DNA from: Gammaproteobacteria bacterium
Lineage (GTDB): Bacteria; Pseudomonadota; Gammaproteobacteria; GCA-002705445; GCA-002716945
Reading direction: 5' to 3'
Length of the DNA: 51,161 nt
NCBI GenBank assembly: GCA_030835925.1
Contig: JAURQW010000024.1
Coordinates: 1 to 51,161, forward strand
Of the stretch, positions 28,098 to 38,581 are shown piece after piece. The position numbers and the translations under genes were made by a program. Every line of letters begins with the position of its first letter. The stretch's first letter is position 1. Below the pieces are notes generated by a model. That model was not told the DNA's origin. It was given only the letters and a program-made list of their open reading frames with translations, and ran no database searches.

Positions 28098-30560
28098 TTA
28101 AAAAGGTTTAAAAGAAATTAGTAGTTTAGGTAATAGCGTTAATACCGCTACTAATGCAATGAACATTGCAAGTCCAGTTAGCAAGCCAAAGATAATGGTT
28201 GGAATAAAATTTGATAGAACAAGTATTGAAAAACCAAAAATTATGGTTATACCAGTGAAGAATATTGCCCTGCCAATGCTGTCATGTGATCGATATACTG
28301 ATTCGCTATAGTTTTTTGTCTTATTATATTCCTCTCTAAACCTATAGATATAATGTATGCTGTTATCAACTGCTATACCTACTGCAATAGCAGCAATTGT
28401 TATTGTCATCATATCTAGAGGAAGTTTAATCAGACCCATTAGCCCTAAAACAAAACCAGCAGCTAGCAGGTTTGGTATAATCCCTATTACCGCCAATGAT
28501 AGAGATTTAAAAAGTATCAAAAACATGGTGGTTATGCCAATCATCACAAAACCCATAGACAAAATTTGTGAATTAAATAAGCTTTGAAGCATATTATTGT
28601 ATAACACCAATACCCCTGTTAAATAAAACGAATCTTTATTGAATCCTAGTTTATTTAACATATCATTTTCAATTTTCCGGATGAGATTATCTCTCCTCAA
28701 ATCTGGATTAGAGTCTAATATTCTGACATTTATTCTCGCTTGATTCCTCTCTAGTGATACATAGGGGCTAATCGCAACATCTTTAACCTTTTTTGGAACT
28801 CTTTTATATAATAAAGCTAGTTCTAGACTATCTAATTCTTTACCTTCATTTAATTTTTCCGCAACCCTTACTGTTGATGCCAAAGACAAAACTTTACCAG
28901 TCTCTGATAATGAGTCTAAATAGTCATGAACTTTTTTTATTTTGTTAATTTTATTCTTGGTAAACCATTGTTGACTTACATCAGCCTCCTCTTCATCTAA
29001 TAAATCTAAATCATAATCATCTGATACATCATTAGATATATCATCTTCCTGAAATTGAATTATTATGTCTAGTGGAGTTGTCCCACCCAGTTTATCATCT
29101 ATCTTTTTCATACCTTTGTAGATTTCTGTATTAGCTTTAAAATAATTAATAAAACTGTTTTCAACTTTTAATTGAGATATGCCATATATTGTTAAAATTA
29201 ATATAAAAAAACTAATTGTTGTAATAGAAGAACCTTTCTTGACTGTAATATCTGCTAAAAACTTCGTAAATGCAAAAGCAGTAGTTTTTGATGTATTTTT
29301 ATTATTTTTTTTAAGCAAACATAAGATGCTTGGAAATAAAAAAAATGTCGTTACAAAGGTTACAATTAATCCTAGAGTCATCATGTAACCAAAATCTATT
29401 ACAGGTTTAATGTCACTTAGAACCAAGGAAGCAAATGCAACTATAGTTGTCAAGGCTGTATAAAGGCACGGCCAAACCATCTGTTTTGTTGTTTCATAGA
29501 CAGCTTCAACTTGTTTCGATGCTTCTGAACTAATCTGTCTATAGCGAACAATCAAATGGATATTCATAGAAAGAGTAAGAATAAGCATCAATGAAATAAA
29601 ATTAGATGAGATTACTGTTACTTCCCAATTTAATAGGCCCAATAAACCTATCATAAATATAACGGCATAGATGCAGCTTAATACTGGAAGTACAACCCAT
29701 TTTATTGATCTAAAGATAACTATCAGAGTTAGCACAATAAATATGAATACACCTAAACCAAAATTTATCAAATCATTTTTGACATACAATATCATGTCAT
29801 CTGCAATCATTGGAATTCCACCCATGCGTAATTCAATGTCATGTATTTCCATGAACTCCTTCTGAACATCTCTGGCCTGCTTAAGAAGATTATGAATTTG
29901 TTTATCATATAAACTTTTTATAGTTTTATATTCAGATTTGATTGTTTCAAGTCTCAATACTTCTAAAGATGTAATATTGCCACTAATTTTCTTGGATACT
30001 AGAGAAGCTTTAATTTTATTTAGTTCTAGTAGCTCAGGATTTGAACTTAAGATAATTTGTAGTGCAGTTGTAGTTCCGTCCTCAGATATTATTAAGTTCT
30101 TATAAATTGGACTATTTAAAATTTCTTTTTTAGCTTTAATTTTATCTGTGTTATTCGATAATAATGTAGGCACATTATTAATCATTTCTATGAGAGGAGT
30201 ATCAGAGCTTTCTACCAATGGAATATCAATTAATGAAACTACAGATTCAACATTATCAATGGATAATATCCTCTTTTTGAGTCTTTTAATGATACTTATA
30301 TTTTCTTCATCAAAGATATCTCCATTATTTGGGGAAAGCGTCATTACAATGAAGTCATTAGCGCCATAATCTTGGATTATATTTCTATATTTTGCTAAGT
30401 CCTTATCATTCTCCAATATTAGAGAATCAGCAGATGCATCCAATTTAAAATTTGGAATATTTACTATCATTATTCCAAGCATAAGTAGCATTATTACAAT
30501 TACATGTTTAGGATAATTTAGGATGTATTGTAAATATATGTGTGAAAAATTTTTAATCAT
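28098..30560 (-). CDS. RND-superfamily / MMPL-domain exporter (COG1033-like, HpnN-like)
   Basis: 820 aa; two hydrophobic multi-TM repeats separated by soluble loops; second repeat has MTITIAAIAVGIAVDNSIHYIYRFREEY and IFFTGITIIFGFSILVLSNF. Confidence 0.85.
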   Translation of the reverse strand: MIKNFSHIYLQYILNYPKHVIVIMLLMLGIMIVNIPNFKLDASADSLILENDKDLAKYRNIIQDYGANDFIVMTLSPNNGDIFDEENISIIKRLKKRILSIDNVESVVSLIDIPLVESSDTPLIEMINNVPTLLSNNTDKIKAKKEILNSPIYKNLIISEDGTTTALQIILSSNPELLELNKIKASLVSKKISGNITSLEVLRLETIKSEYKTIKSLYDKQIHNLLKQARDVQKEFMEIHDIELRMGGIPMIADDMILYVKNDLINFGLGVFIFIVLTLIVIFRSIKWVVLPVLSCIYAVIFMIGLLGLLNWEVTVISSNFISLMLILTLSMNIHLIVRYRQISSEASKQVEAVYETTKQMVWPCLYTALTTIVAFASLVLSDIKPVIDFGYMMTLGLIVTFVTTFFLFPSILCLLKKNNKNTSKTTAFAFTKFLADITVKKGSSITTISFFILILTIYGISQLKVENSFINYFKANTEIYKGMKKIDDKLGGTTPLDIIIQFQEDDISNDVSDDYDLDLLDEEEADVSQQWFTKNKINKIKKVHDYLDSLSETGKVLSLASTVRVAEKLNEGKELDSLELALLYKRVPKKVKDVAISPYVSLERNQARINVRILDSNPDLRRDNLIRKIENDMLNKLGFNKDSFYLTGVLVLYNNMLQSLFNSQILSMGFVMIGITTMFLILFKSLSLAVIGIIPNLLAAGFVLGLMGLIKLPLDMMTITIAAIAVGIAVDNSIHYIYRFREEYNKTKNYSESVYRSHDSIGRAIFFTGITIIFGFSILVLSNFIPTIIFGLLTGLAMFIALVAVLTLLPKLLISFKPF

Positions 30561-30619
30561 GGCATTATTCTGTATAAGATTTTAGAATATCTAATCAAAG
30601 AACCTTTTAAAAGATAAAT

Positions 30620-31882
30620 ATGGATAAATTAATAATAAATGGTATGGTGCCTTTAAATGGTGAAGTAGCAATTTCGGGTGCTAAAAATGCTGTTCTGCCT
30701 ATGTTATGTGCATCAGTCTTGGTCGACAGCGGAAGTGTCGTATTAAAAAATATCCCACATCTTCATGATGTAACGACAACAGTCAGGTTATTAAGATCAA
30801 TGGGAGTGAGTGTAACCCTCGATGATAATATGAATATCGAGCTTGATCCCTCAACAATTAAAAATTTTTATGCTCCGTACGATCTCGTTAAAACCATGAG
30901 ATCATCAATATTAGTCTTAGGTCCGCTATTATCAAAATTTGGACAAGCAAAAGTGTCTTTACCAGGAGGTTGCGCTATCGGCACAAGACCCGTAGAAATG
31001 CATTTGGATGCTTTGACTAGGATGGGTGCTTCTATAAAAATAGAAAATGGTTATATAACTGCAACAACAACAAAACTAGTTGGTACGAATATCAACTTTC
31101 CAAAATCAACAGTTACTGGCACTGAGAATATATTAATGGCTTCAACTTTAGCTGAGGGAAATACGATTATTTATAATGCTGCACGAGAACCTGAGGTTGT
31201 TGACTTGGGTAATTTTTTAAATGAAATGGGAGCATCAATAACAGGTCATGGCACAGATACTATCAAAATCAAAGGTGTCTCAGAACTCAAAGGAATCTCT
31301 TATAGCGCTTTGCCAGATAGAATTGAAACAGGGACTTTTCTTGTAGCAGCTGCAATTACGGGTGGCAAAATTACTGTAAAGAATACAATACCTGAGCATG
31401 TCGAGACCATAATTCAAAAACTAAAAGAATCTGGAGCAAAAATTTCATCATCCAAAACTTCAATTACATTAGACATGAAAGGTGTAAAACCAAAACCCGT
31501 GAATATTGAAACAGGTGCATATCCATTATTTCCAACAGATATGCAAGCCCAAATCACAGCATTAAATACGATAGCTGATGGAATAAGCATAATAAAAGAA
31601 AATATATTTGAAAACCGCTTTATGCATGTACAAGAAATGACTAGAATGGGAGCAGAAATTAGGTTGGAGAAGAACTGTGCGATAATATCAGGTGTTGATA
31701 ACCTGGTAGGTGCTCCGGTAATGGCAACAGATTTGAGGGCTTCTGCTAGTTTAATTTTAGTTGGCTTAGCCGCCAAAGGAACTACCGAAATTGAAAGAAT
31801 ATATCATATTGACAGAGGATATGATTGTATAGAAGAAAAATTAAGGCAACTTGGCGCTGATATCAGTAGAGAGCCAATGTAA
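30620..31882 (+). CDS. murA: UDP-N-acetylglucosamine 1-carboxyvinyltransferase
   Basis: 420 aa; [63 protein letters not shown]. Confidence 0.95.
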   Translation: MDKLIINGMVPLNGEVAISGAKNAVLPMLCASVLVDSGSVVLKNIPHLHDVTTTVRLLRSMGVSVTLDDNMNIELDPSTIKNFYAPYDLVKTMRSSILVLGPLLSKFGQAKVSLPGGCAIGTRPVEMHLDALTRMGASIKIENGYITATTTKLVGTNINFPKSTVTGTENILMASTLAEGNTIIYNAAREPEVVDLGNFLNEMGASITGHGTDTIKIKGVSELKGISYSALPDRIETGTFLVAAAITGGKITVKNTIPEHVETIIQKLKESGAKISSSKTSITLDMKGVKPKPVNIETGAYPLFPTDMQAQITALNTIADGISIIKENIFENRFMHVQEMTRMGAEIRLEKNCAIISGVDNLVGAPVMATDLRASASLILVGLAAKGTTEIERIYHIDRGYDCIEEKLRQLGADISREPM

Positions 31883-31888
31883 AAAAAT

Positions 31889-32506
31889 ATGAAGAAATTA
31901 TTATTAGCAATATCAAAAGGAAGAATTCTTGAAGAAGCGCTTGAAATATTGAGTGCCTCAGGCATAGAATGCCTTGAATCCCCATTCACATCTCGTAAGT
32001 TAATATTTCAAACTAATTATAAAAATTTAGAGATAATAATAGTAAGAGCCAGTGATGTTCCTATTTATATTGAGTCAGGTAAAGTTGACTTTGGTATTGT
32101 TGGTAAAGATACTCTATTTGAGTCTAACTTAAATAATCATATACGCATAGCAGATCTAAATATTGCTGCATGTAGATTAGTTGTTGCGGGAAAGAGTGGA
32201 GTTACTTTACAAAATAATATGAAAGTTGCAACCAAATATCCTACAATCACAAAAAAATTCTTTCAGAGTAAGGGCTTGCCATGTTCCGTGCTCAAACTCT
32301 ATGGATCTATTGAATTAGCAGCAGTTCTTGGATTATCCGACGTTGTAGTTGATCTTGTAGAGTCTGGACAAACTTTAAAACAAAATGGTCTTGTAGAGAT
32401 AGAACTAATTGATAAAATTACATCGATGCTCATAGTGAACAAAACATCATATAAGCTTAATAGGAAAGAAATAACAAAACTTTTAGAAAAAATGAAATTG
32501 GATTAA
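31889..32506 (+). CDS. hisG: ATP phosphoribosyltransferase, short form (HisG-S)
   Basis: 205 aa; LLAISKGRILEEALEIL, VRASDVPIYIESGKVDFGIVGKDTL, VVDLVESGQTLKQNGL; lacks the C-terminal regulatory domain. Confidence 0.9.
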   Translation: MKKLLLAISKGRILEEALEILSASGIECLESPFTSRKLIFQTNYKNLEIIIVRASDVPIYIESGKVDFGIVGKDTLFESNLNNHIRIADLNIAACRLVVAGKSGVTLQNNMKVATKYPTITKKFFQSKGLPCSVLKLYGSIELAAVLGLSDVVVDLVESGQTLKQNGLVEIELIDKITSMLIVNKTSYKLNRKEITKLLEKMKLD

Positions 32507-32508
32507 TT

Positions 32509-33564
32509 ATGACAATAAGCAAATTAACAGATGACCTAAAAATATCATCATTGAAGGAAATGATATCGCCAAGTGATTTAATCACAGAACTACCTCTATC
32601 AGAATCAGCAATTAAAACTGTTATAGATTGTAGATCGGAAATTATAAAGATACTAAATGGAGAAGACAAAAGATTAATGCTCATAGTTGGTCCATGTTCA
32701 ATTCATGATGTTGATGCGGCAATAGAGTATGCTGAGAAACTCCTTAAGGTTAAAGAAAGAGTAAAAAATAATATCTTGATTATTATGAGGGTATATTTTG
32801 AAAAACCGAGAACTGTCATTGGGTGGAAGGGATTAATAAATGATCCAGACCTAGATAATAGCTTTAATATTAACAAAGGTATCAAGATTGCAAGAAAACT
32901 ATTAATAGATCTTGCTGAAATGGGTATTCCTGCGGGTCATGAATATTTGGATCTTATAAGTCCGCAATATATATCTGATGTAATATGTTGGGGTGCAATA
33001 GGCGCTAGAACAACAGAAAGTCAAAGTCACAGAGAACTTGCTTCAGGATTATCATGCCCGGTAGGTTTCAAAAATGGAACAGATGGAGGTATTCAGATTG
33101 CAGTCGATGCAATTAAAGCTGCTAGTAAAGCACATAACTTCCTTTCTGTTACTAAAGAAGGCAAGTCAGCTATTTTCTCGACAACAGGTAATAAAGATTG
33201 TCATATAATACTAAGAGGTGGTAAAAATACAAACTATCAGTCTAAAGATGTTTCTAGTGTATCAGATGTATTAATTGATAATTCATTGCCAAATAATATT
33301 ATGATTGATGCAAGTCATGCTAACAGTCAAAAAGATCATACAAAACAGAGGTTAGTAGTAGACGACATCGTCAGTCAGATTACCAACGGTAATCAATCTA
33401 TATGCGGAGTGATGTTAGAGAGCAACCTTGTGTCGGGGCGCCAAGATATATCTAGTCCCGAGAGTCTAGTATATGGGCAAAGTATAACAGATGCGTGCAT
33501 AGGGTGGGATGAAACAGAAGAATTGATAGATTCTCTAGACAAGGCAATTGAAAGTAATAAATGA
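32509..33564 (+). CDS. aroF: 3-deoxy-7-phosphoheptulonate (DAHP) synthase, class I
   Basis: 351 aa; LMLIVGPCSIHDVDAAIEYAEKL, MRVYFEKPRTVIGWKGLINDP, GARTTESQSHRELASGLSCPVGFKNGTDG, IMIDASHANSQKDH. Confidence 0.95.
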   Translation: MTISKLTDDLKISSLKEMISPSDLITELPLSESAIKTVIDCRSEIIKILNGEDKRLMLIVGPCSIHDVDAAIEYAEKLLKVKERVKNNILIIMRVYFEKPRTVIGWKGLINDPDLDNSFNINKGIKIARKLLIDLAEMGIPAGHEYLDLISPQYISDVICWGAIGARTTESQSHRELASGLSCPVGFKNGTDGGIQIAVDAIKAASKAHNFLSVTKEGKSAIFSTTGNKDCHIILRGGKNTNYQSKDVSSVSDVLIDNSLPNNIMIDASHANSQKDHTKQRLVVDDIVSQITNGNQSICGVMLESNLVSGRQDISSPESLVYGQSITDACIGWDETEELIDSLDKAIESNK

Positions 33565-34859
33565 AAATAAAATATTTTACACTCGATACTTCAAAAAAAG
33601 ATTTTGAAAAAAAATTTAAAAATCGTATTAGGATTAATGCAAGTACAAATAAAAAGGTTCAAGAATTAGTTGATACGATTATATCTAATATCAGAAGCAA
33701 AGGAGATTCCTCACTAGTCAACTATGTCAATAAGTTTGATGGATATAAAATCAAAAATATCAAAGATATACTTATCACAAGTAAACAGATTAAAGAGGCA
33801 TACTCATACATAGATAAATCTCAAATAACGAATCTAAAAAAATCTATATCTAGAATTCGTAAGTTTGCTAAACAACAGAAAACTATTAGTTGGTCGGATA
33901 AACATGAAGGTACTATCCTAGGAGAAAAAGTTACTCCGATAAACTCAGTTGGTGTTTATGTTCCTGCGGGTAAAGCATCATACCCGTCAACAGTTTTGAT
34001 GAATGTAGTCCCTGCAAAAGTTGCTGGTGTGAAAAATATTAGCATGAGTTGTCCAATTAATTCTGTTGAAGAACATGCTCTCGCAATTATAGCTGCAGAT
34101 TTATGTGGGGTAGATAAAATTTATAGAATGGGAGGTGCTCATGCTGTGTCAGCATTAGCCTATGGCACGAAAACCATAGAGCCTGTCGATAAAATCGTTG
34201 GACCTGGAAATATTTATGTAACTTTAGCTAAAAAAACTGTGTTTGGTGATGTTGGAATTGATAATATAGCCGGTCCCTCTGAAGTTGTTGTTGTTGCTGA
34301 TAAAACTAATAATCCTGATTGGGTGGCTATGGATTTATTTTCTCAAGCTGAGCATGATGAATTAGCGCAACCTATACTTATCAGTTCAAGTATACAAGTT
34401 CTTAAAAATGTACAAGATTCAATCGAGAAACTACTACCATCAATGTTGAGAAAAAATATTATCACTAAATCTTTCAATAACAGAGGAATGTTTATTAAAA
34501 CAAAAAACGATAAAGAAATCTCTAGTTTAATAAATTCTATCGCTCCAGAGCATTTAGAAATTATGTCTAAGAATCATAATTTATTGTTAAAGGATATAAA
34601 TAATGCCGGGGCAATATTTTTAGGTGAGTACAGCCCCGAAGTATTTGGTGATTATTGTGCTGGACCAAATCATGTGTTACCAACTTCTGGATCTGCAAAA
34701 TTCTCTTCGCCTCTTGGAGTAGAAGATTTTCAGAAACGCTCGAGTATAATTAATATATCAAAAAAGACAGCCATACATCTTAGTAAGATATCAATATCAA
34801 TAGCTTTAGCTGAGGGACTCCAGGCTCATGCATTGTCTGCGAAATTTAGAGGTAAATAG
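33561..34859 (+). CDS. hisD: Histidinol dehydrogenase
   Basis: 432 aa; VGVYVPAGKASYPSTVLMNVVPAKVAGV, IVGPGNIYVTLAKKTVFGDVGIDNIAGPSEVVVVAD, GDYCAGPNHVLPTSG. Confidence 0.95.
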   Translation: MKIKYFTLDTSKKDFEKKFKNRIRINASTNKKVQELVDTIISNIRSKGDSSLVNYVNKFDGYKIKNIKDILITSKQIKEAYSYIDKSQITNLKKSISRIRKFAKQQKTISWSDKHEGTILGEKVTPINSVGVYVPAGKASYPSTVLMNVVPAKVAGVKNISMSCPINSVEEHALAIIAADLCGVDKIYRMGGAHAVSALAYGTKTIEPVDKIVGPGNIYVTLAKKTVFGDVGIDNIAGPSEVVVVADKTNNPDWVAMDLFSQAEHDELAQPILISSSIQVLKNVQDSIEKLLPSMLRKNIITKSFNNRGMFIKTKNDKEISSLINSIAPEHLEIMSKNHNLLLKDINNAGAIFLGEYSPEVFGDYCAGPNHVLPTSGSAKFSSPLGVEDFQKRSSIINISKKTAIHLSKISISIALAEGLQAHALSAKFRGK

Positions 34860-34863
34860 GTGT

Positions 34864-35928
34864 CTAGTAATAATCCATTTTAGAAACTAAAATATTCACA
34901 TTAGTTAATCTACTATCTCGCTCTATTTGCATTTCAATAACTTGACCAGGTTTTGAATTACCAATTATTTTTTGAATATTTTTAATTTCTGTAACAGATT
35001 TTCCATCAATTTTTTTGATTATATCATTTGTTTTAATCCCGCTGATGTCTGCAGGACTACCTGGTATGACACCATTAACCAATACTCCCAAGCCTCTATA
35101 ATTAATTTCTGCAGAAATTCCTACATATCCACGTATTACTTCTCCATTTTGAATGATCTCTCGAAAAACATATTTAACTATATCAATTGGGATTGCAAAA
35201 CCAATGCCATCAGCACCTCCAGAAACTGAAATTATTGAGGTGTTAATTCCAATTAACTCGCCATTGTAGTTAACAAGAGCTCCTCCTGAGTTTCCTGGAT
35301 TGATTGCTGCATCAGTCTGAACATACCTTTGATATGAATAAGCATTTGGTGAAATTTCTTTGTCAGTTGCTGATATTATACCTAAAGTAATAGTTTGCCC
35401 AACCCCTAAAGGATTACCTATAGCTAAAGCTATGTCACCAATATTGATATTCTTAATATTTCCAAGAGTAATGCCTGATGAGTACTTATCAATTTTTAAT
35501 ACTGCAAGGTCTGTTAATGGATCAATACCAACAATTACCGTACCATATTCTTTTCCATCATAATCCTTAACTAAAATCTCTTCTGATCCAGCTATGACAT
35601 GGAAATTTGTTATAATATGTCCCTGTGAACTAATTATTACTCCAGAACCTTGACCTGTTGGAGAATATTTTTTTTTCACTAATGCTCTTTCTCTTGGGTC
35701 TATAAAATATATATTTTTTCTGGCTGTAGATTTTCTTGTATAGATAGACACAACTGACTTATTAACCTTTTTGAATACATCTGAATAACTATTAGAGTTA
35801 TCATAGTTTTTAGGATGATGGATAGATTCAACCACTTCTATGCGATTGCCAAATATATTAGGTGCAAGAAAATAGATAATAATAGCTGTAATAGCTCCAA
35901 CTATGGCATATCCTTTAATTTCTTTCAT
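34864..35928 (-). CDS. DegS/AlgW-type trypsin-like serine protease with one PDZ domain
   Basis: 354 aa; N-terminal TM; HVIAGSEE, DLAVLKI, DAAINPGNSGGALVN; single PDZ; next to hisD as algW is in Pseudomonas. Confidence 0.85.
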   Translation of the reverse strand: MKEIKGYAIVGAITAIIIYFLAPNIFGNRIEVVESIHHPKNYDNSNSYSDVFKKVNKSVVSIYTRKSTARKNIYFIDPRERALVKKKYSPTGQGSGVIISSQGHIITNFHVIAGSEEILVKDYDGKEYGTVIVGIDPLTDLAVLKIDKYSSGITLGNIKNINIGDIALAIGNPLGVGQTITLGIISATDKEISPNAYSYQRYVQTDAAINPGNSGGALVNYNGELIGINTSIISVSGGADGIGFAIPIDIVKYVFREIIQNGEVIRGYVGISAEINYRGLGVLVNGVIPGSPADISGIKTNDIIKKIDGKSVTEIKNIQKIIGNSKPGQVIEMQIERDSRLTNVNILVSKMDYY

Positions 35929-36052
35929 AATATATCACCTCTATGAAGTAAGGTTATAATTATTAGAATTATATTACATATTACTATAAGACACTCAATA
36001 AAATTTATGTTAGTATAAACGCGATTAAGAATAGCAACTTATTTGAAAATAC

Positions 36053-36646
36053 ATGAGCAACTCAAATAAACCATCAAACAGAAGGAAATTTCTAACAAAT
36101 CTAACTCAGATTATGGGTGGAGTAGGCGGAGTTTTTGCTGTAATCCCATTTCTGTCTACGATGTCACCTAGCGAAAAAGCTAAGGCTGCAGGAGCACCTG
36201 TCGAAATAGATGTATCCGCATTAAGACCAGGGTCTTATAAGATTGTTGAATGGAGAGGGAAGCCTGTATGGGTTGTAAGAAGAACTGAAGAAATGATCAG
36301 AAATACTCTTGAAGATGACAAAGTTTTGAGTGATCCGAAATCCCTTGGAGAACATCAGCCAATTTATACGAAAAATAAATATAGATCTATTAACCCAGAA
36401 TTTTTAGTTTTAGTGGGTGTGTGTACTCACCTTGGTTGTTCTCCTTTGTATAAACCAAATGCTAAATCTGCGGAATTAGGGTTGGATTGGAACGGAGGTT
36501 TCTTTTGCCCATGTCATGGTTCAAAATTTGATTTGTCCGGTAGAGTTCACAAGGCCATGCCAGCACCTTCGAATCTAGAAGTTCCTCCATATTATTTTGC
36601 ATCAGATAATAAAATAATTGTGGGTGAAGATGGAGAAAAAAGCTAA
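36053..36646 (+). CDS. petA: Ubiquinol-cytochrome c reductase Rieske iron-sulfur subunit
   Basis: 197 aa; NRRKFLTNLTQIMGGVGG, CTHLGCSP, CPCHGSKFDLSGRV. Confidence 0.95.
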   Translation: MSNSNKPSNRRKFLTNLTQIMGGVGGVFAVIPFLSTMSPSEKAKAAGAPVEIDVSALRPGSYKIVEWRGKPVWVVRRTEEMIRNTLEDDKVLSDPKSLGEHQPIYTKNKYRSINPEFLVLVGVCTHLGCSPLYKPNAKSAELGLDWNGGFFCPCHGSKFDLSGRVHKAMPAPSNLEVPPYYFASDNKIIVGEDGEKS

Positions 36647-37863
36647 TGGATAAGTTTATAACTTGGATTGATGAAAGACTTCCGGTTAGTAATTTTGTTA
36701 AAAATCACTTATCTCAGTATTATGCGCCTAAAAACTTTAATTTCTTTTACTATTTTGGCGCTTTAGCTATTTTTATTTTTATACTTCAGATTGTTACTGG
36801 AATCTTTTTAACAATTAACTATAAGCCAGATGCGGCATCAGCATTTGCCTCTGTAGAATATATAATGAGAGATGTGGAATGGGGTTGGCTGATTAGATAC
36901 TTACACTCAACTGGCGCATCTTTCTTTTTTGTTGTTATCTATCTTCATATGTTTAGAGCCATGTTATATGGTTCTTATAAAAATCCAAGAGAACTTCTGT
37001 GGTTGTTTGGAATGCTCATATTTGTCTTATTAATGGCAGAAGCCTTTATGGGTTATTTATTGCCATGGGGTCAAATGTCTTATTGGGGAGCTCAAGTAAT
37101 CATATCTTTATTTGGTGCAATTCCATACATTGGAGAATCCCTAGCGTTATGGATTAGAGGAGACTATGTAATTTCAGATGCTACCCTAAATAGATTTTTC
37201 GCGTTCCATGTAATTGCTCTTCCATTATTATTATTTGCTCTGATTTACTTACATTTAGCAGCTCTTCATACAAATGGATCTAATAACCCAGATGGAATAG
37301 AAATTAAAAAGAATAAAGATGCAAATGGAGTTCCATTAGATGGAATCCCTTTCCATCCATATTATACGGTTAAAGATATATTTGGTTTATCTGTGTTTTT
37401 ACTTATTTTTACATTCGTAGTATTTTTTATGCCAGAGCTAGGAGGATATTTCTTAGAAAAAGATAATTTTGTGCCAGCTGATCCTTTGAAAACTCCTGAA
37501 CATATAGTGCCTGTTTGGTATTTTACACCTTTTTATGCAATTCTTAGAGCTATTCCAGATAAAGTTGGCGGAGTACTTGCAATGGGCGCTGCAATATTCG
37601 TCTTATTTGTCTTACCTTGGATTGATAGATGTTCAGTAAAATCTATAAGATACAGAGGTATGTCATACAAAGTACTTTTAACACTTTTTGTGATTAGTTT
37701 CTTTGGATTAGGATATATTGGAATGAATCCTGCTACACCTGTATTAACTTGGATTGGCAGATTATTCACATTAATTTATTTTGGATTTTTTGTAGCTTTA
37801 TATTTTACAAGCGCAAATGAAAAAACCAAAGAACCACCTGATAGAGTTACAATGCATGATTAG
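36646..37863 (+). CDS. petB: Cytochrome b of bc1 complex
   Basis: 405 aa; YYFGALAIFIFILQIVTGIFLTINYKP, HSTGASFFFVVIYLHMFRAMLYGSYK, MPELGGYFLEKDNFVPADPLKTPEHIVPVWYFTPFYAILRAIPDK. Confidence 0.97.
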   Translation: MDKFITWIDERLPVSNFVKNHLSQYYAPKNFNFFYYFGALAIFIFILQIVTGIFLTINYKPDAASAFASVEYIMRDVEWGWLIRYLHSTGASFFFVVIYLHMFRAMLYGSYKNPRELLWLFGMLIFVLLMAEAFMGYLLPWGQMSYWGAQVIISLFGAIPYIGESLALWIRGDYVISDATLNRFFAFHVIALPLLLFALIYLHLAALHTNGSNNPDGIEIKKNKDANGVPLDGIPFHPYYTVKDIFGLSVFLLIFTFVVFFMPELGGYFLEKDNFVPADPLKTPEHIVPVWYFTPFYAILRAIPDKVGGVLAMGAAIFVLFVLPWIDRCSVKSIRYRGMSYKVLLTLFVISFFGLGYIGMNPATPVLTWIGRLFTLIYFGFFVALYFTSANEKTKEPPDRVTMHD

Positions 37864-38578
37864 GATACTATTAATCACAGCCATTATGATCTTACCAGTT
37901 CATGCGTATGCTGCTTCACAATCCATGCCTTTAAAAAGCGTACTTATTGATTTGAATAACAAGTCTTCGCTTCAGAGAGGCGCCCAAATTTATGTGAATA
38001 ACTGCTTGGGATGTCATACATTAAAATATCAGCGTTATGTAAAATTTGTAGATCATTTACAATTACCTGCAGAAACTATTGAGAATAATTTAATTTTCAC
38101 GACAAATAAAGATGGTGAGGCCACGAAAATTGGATCATTGATTTTGAATTCTGTGAATCCTGATCATGCTACAGAAGCTTTCGGAGTTATGCCGCCAGAT
38201 CTAACGTTAATTGCTAGATCTAGAGGAGCAGACTGGCTTTATACTTTTTTGACTTCGTTTTACAAAGATGAAACTAGACCTTTAGGAGTTAATAATTCTC
38301 TCTATTCTAATGTAGGCATGCCACATGTACTAGTTTGGATGGAAGGCTTGAAGAAACAATCTTCAGAAACTGGTGGATATGAGTATATTAACAAAGGAAC
38401 TATGACTTCAGCAGAATATGATAATGCTATGACAGATCTTGTTAATTTTTTAGTTTATGTTGCTGAGCCAGCTCAATTAGACAGATATAGGATAGGTTTT
38501 TGGGTTATACTCTTCTTAGGGGTTTTTTCCTTCATAGCATTTTTATTAAAAAGTGAATACTGGAAGGATGTAAAATAA
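37856..38578 (+). CDS. petC: Cytochrome c1
   Basis: Signal peptide MIRILLITAIMILPVHAYAA; heme site CLGCHTLKYQRY; VMPPDLTLIARSRGADWLYTFLTSFYKD; ATG 37856 overlaps petB 3' end. Confidence 0.95.
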   Translation: MIRILLITAIMILPVHAYAASQSMPLKSVLIDLNNKSSLQRGAQIYVNNCLGCHTLKYQRYVKFVDHLQLPAETIENNLIFTTNKDGEATKIGSLILNSVNPDHATEAFGVMPPDLTLIARSRGADWLYTFLTSFYKDETRPLGVNNSLYSNVGMPHVLVWMEGLKKQSSETGGYEYINKGTMTSAEYDNAMTDLVNFLVYVAEPAQLDRYRIGFWVILFLGVFSFIAFLLKSEYWKDVK

Positions 38579-38581
38579 TAT

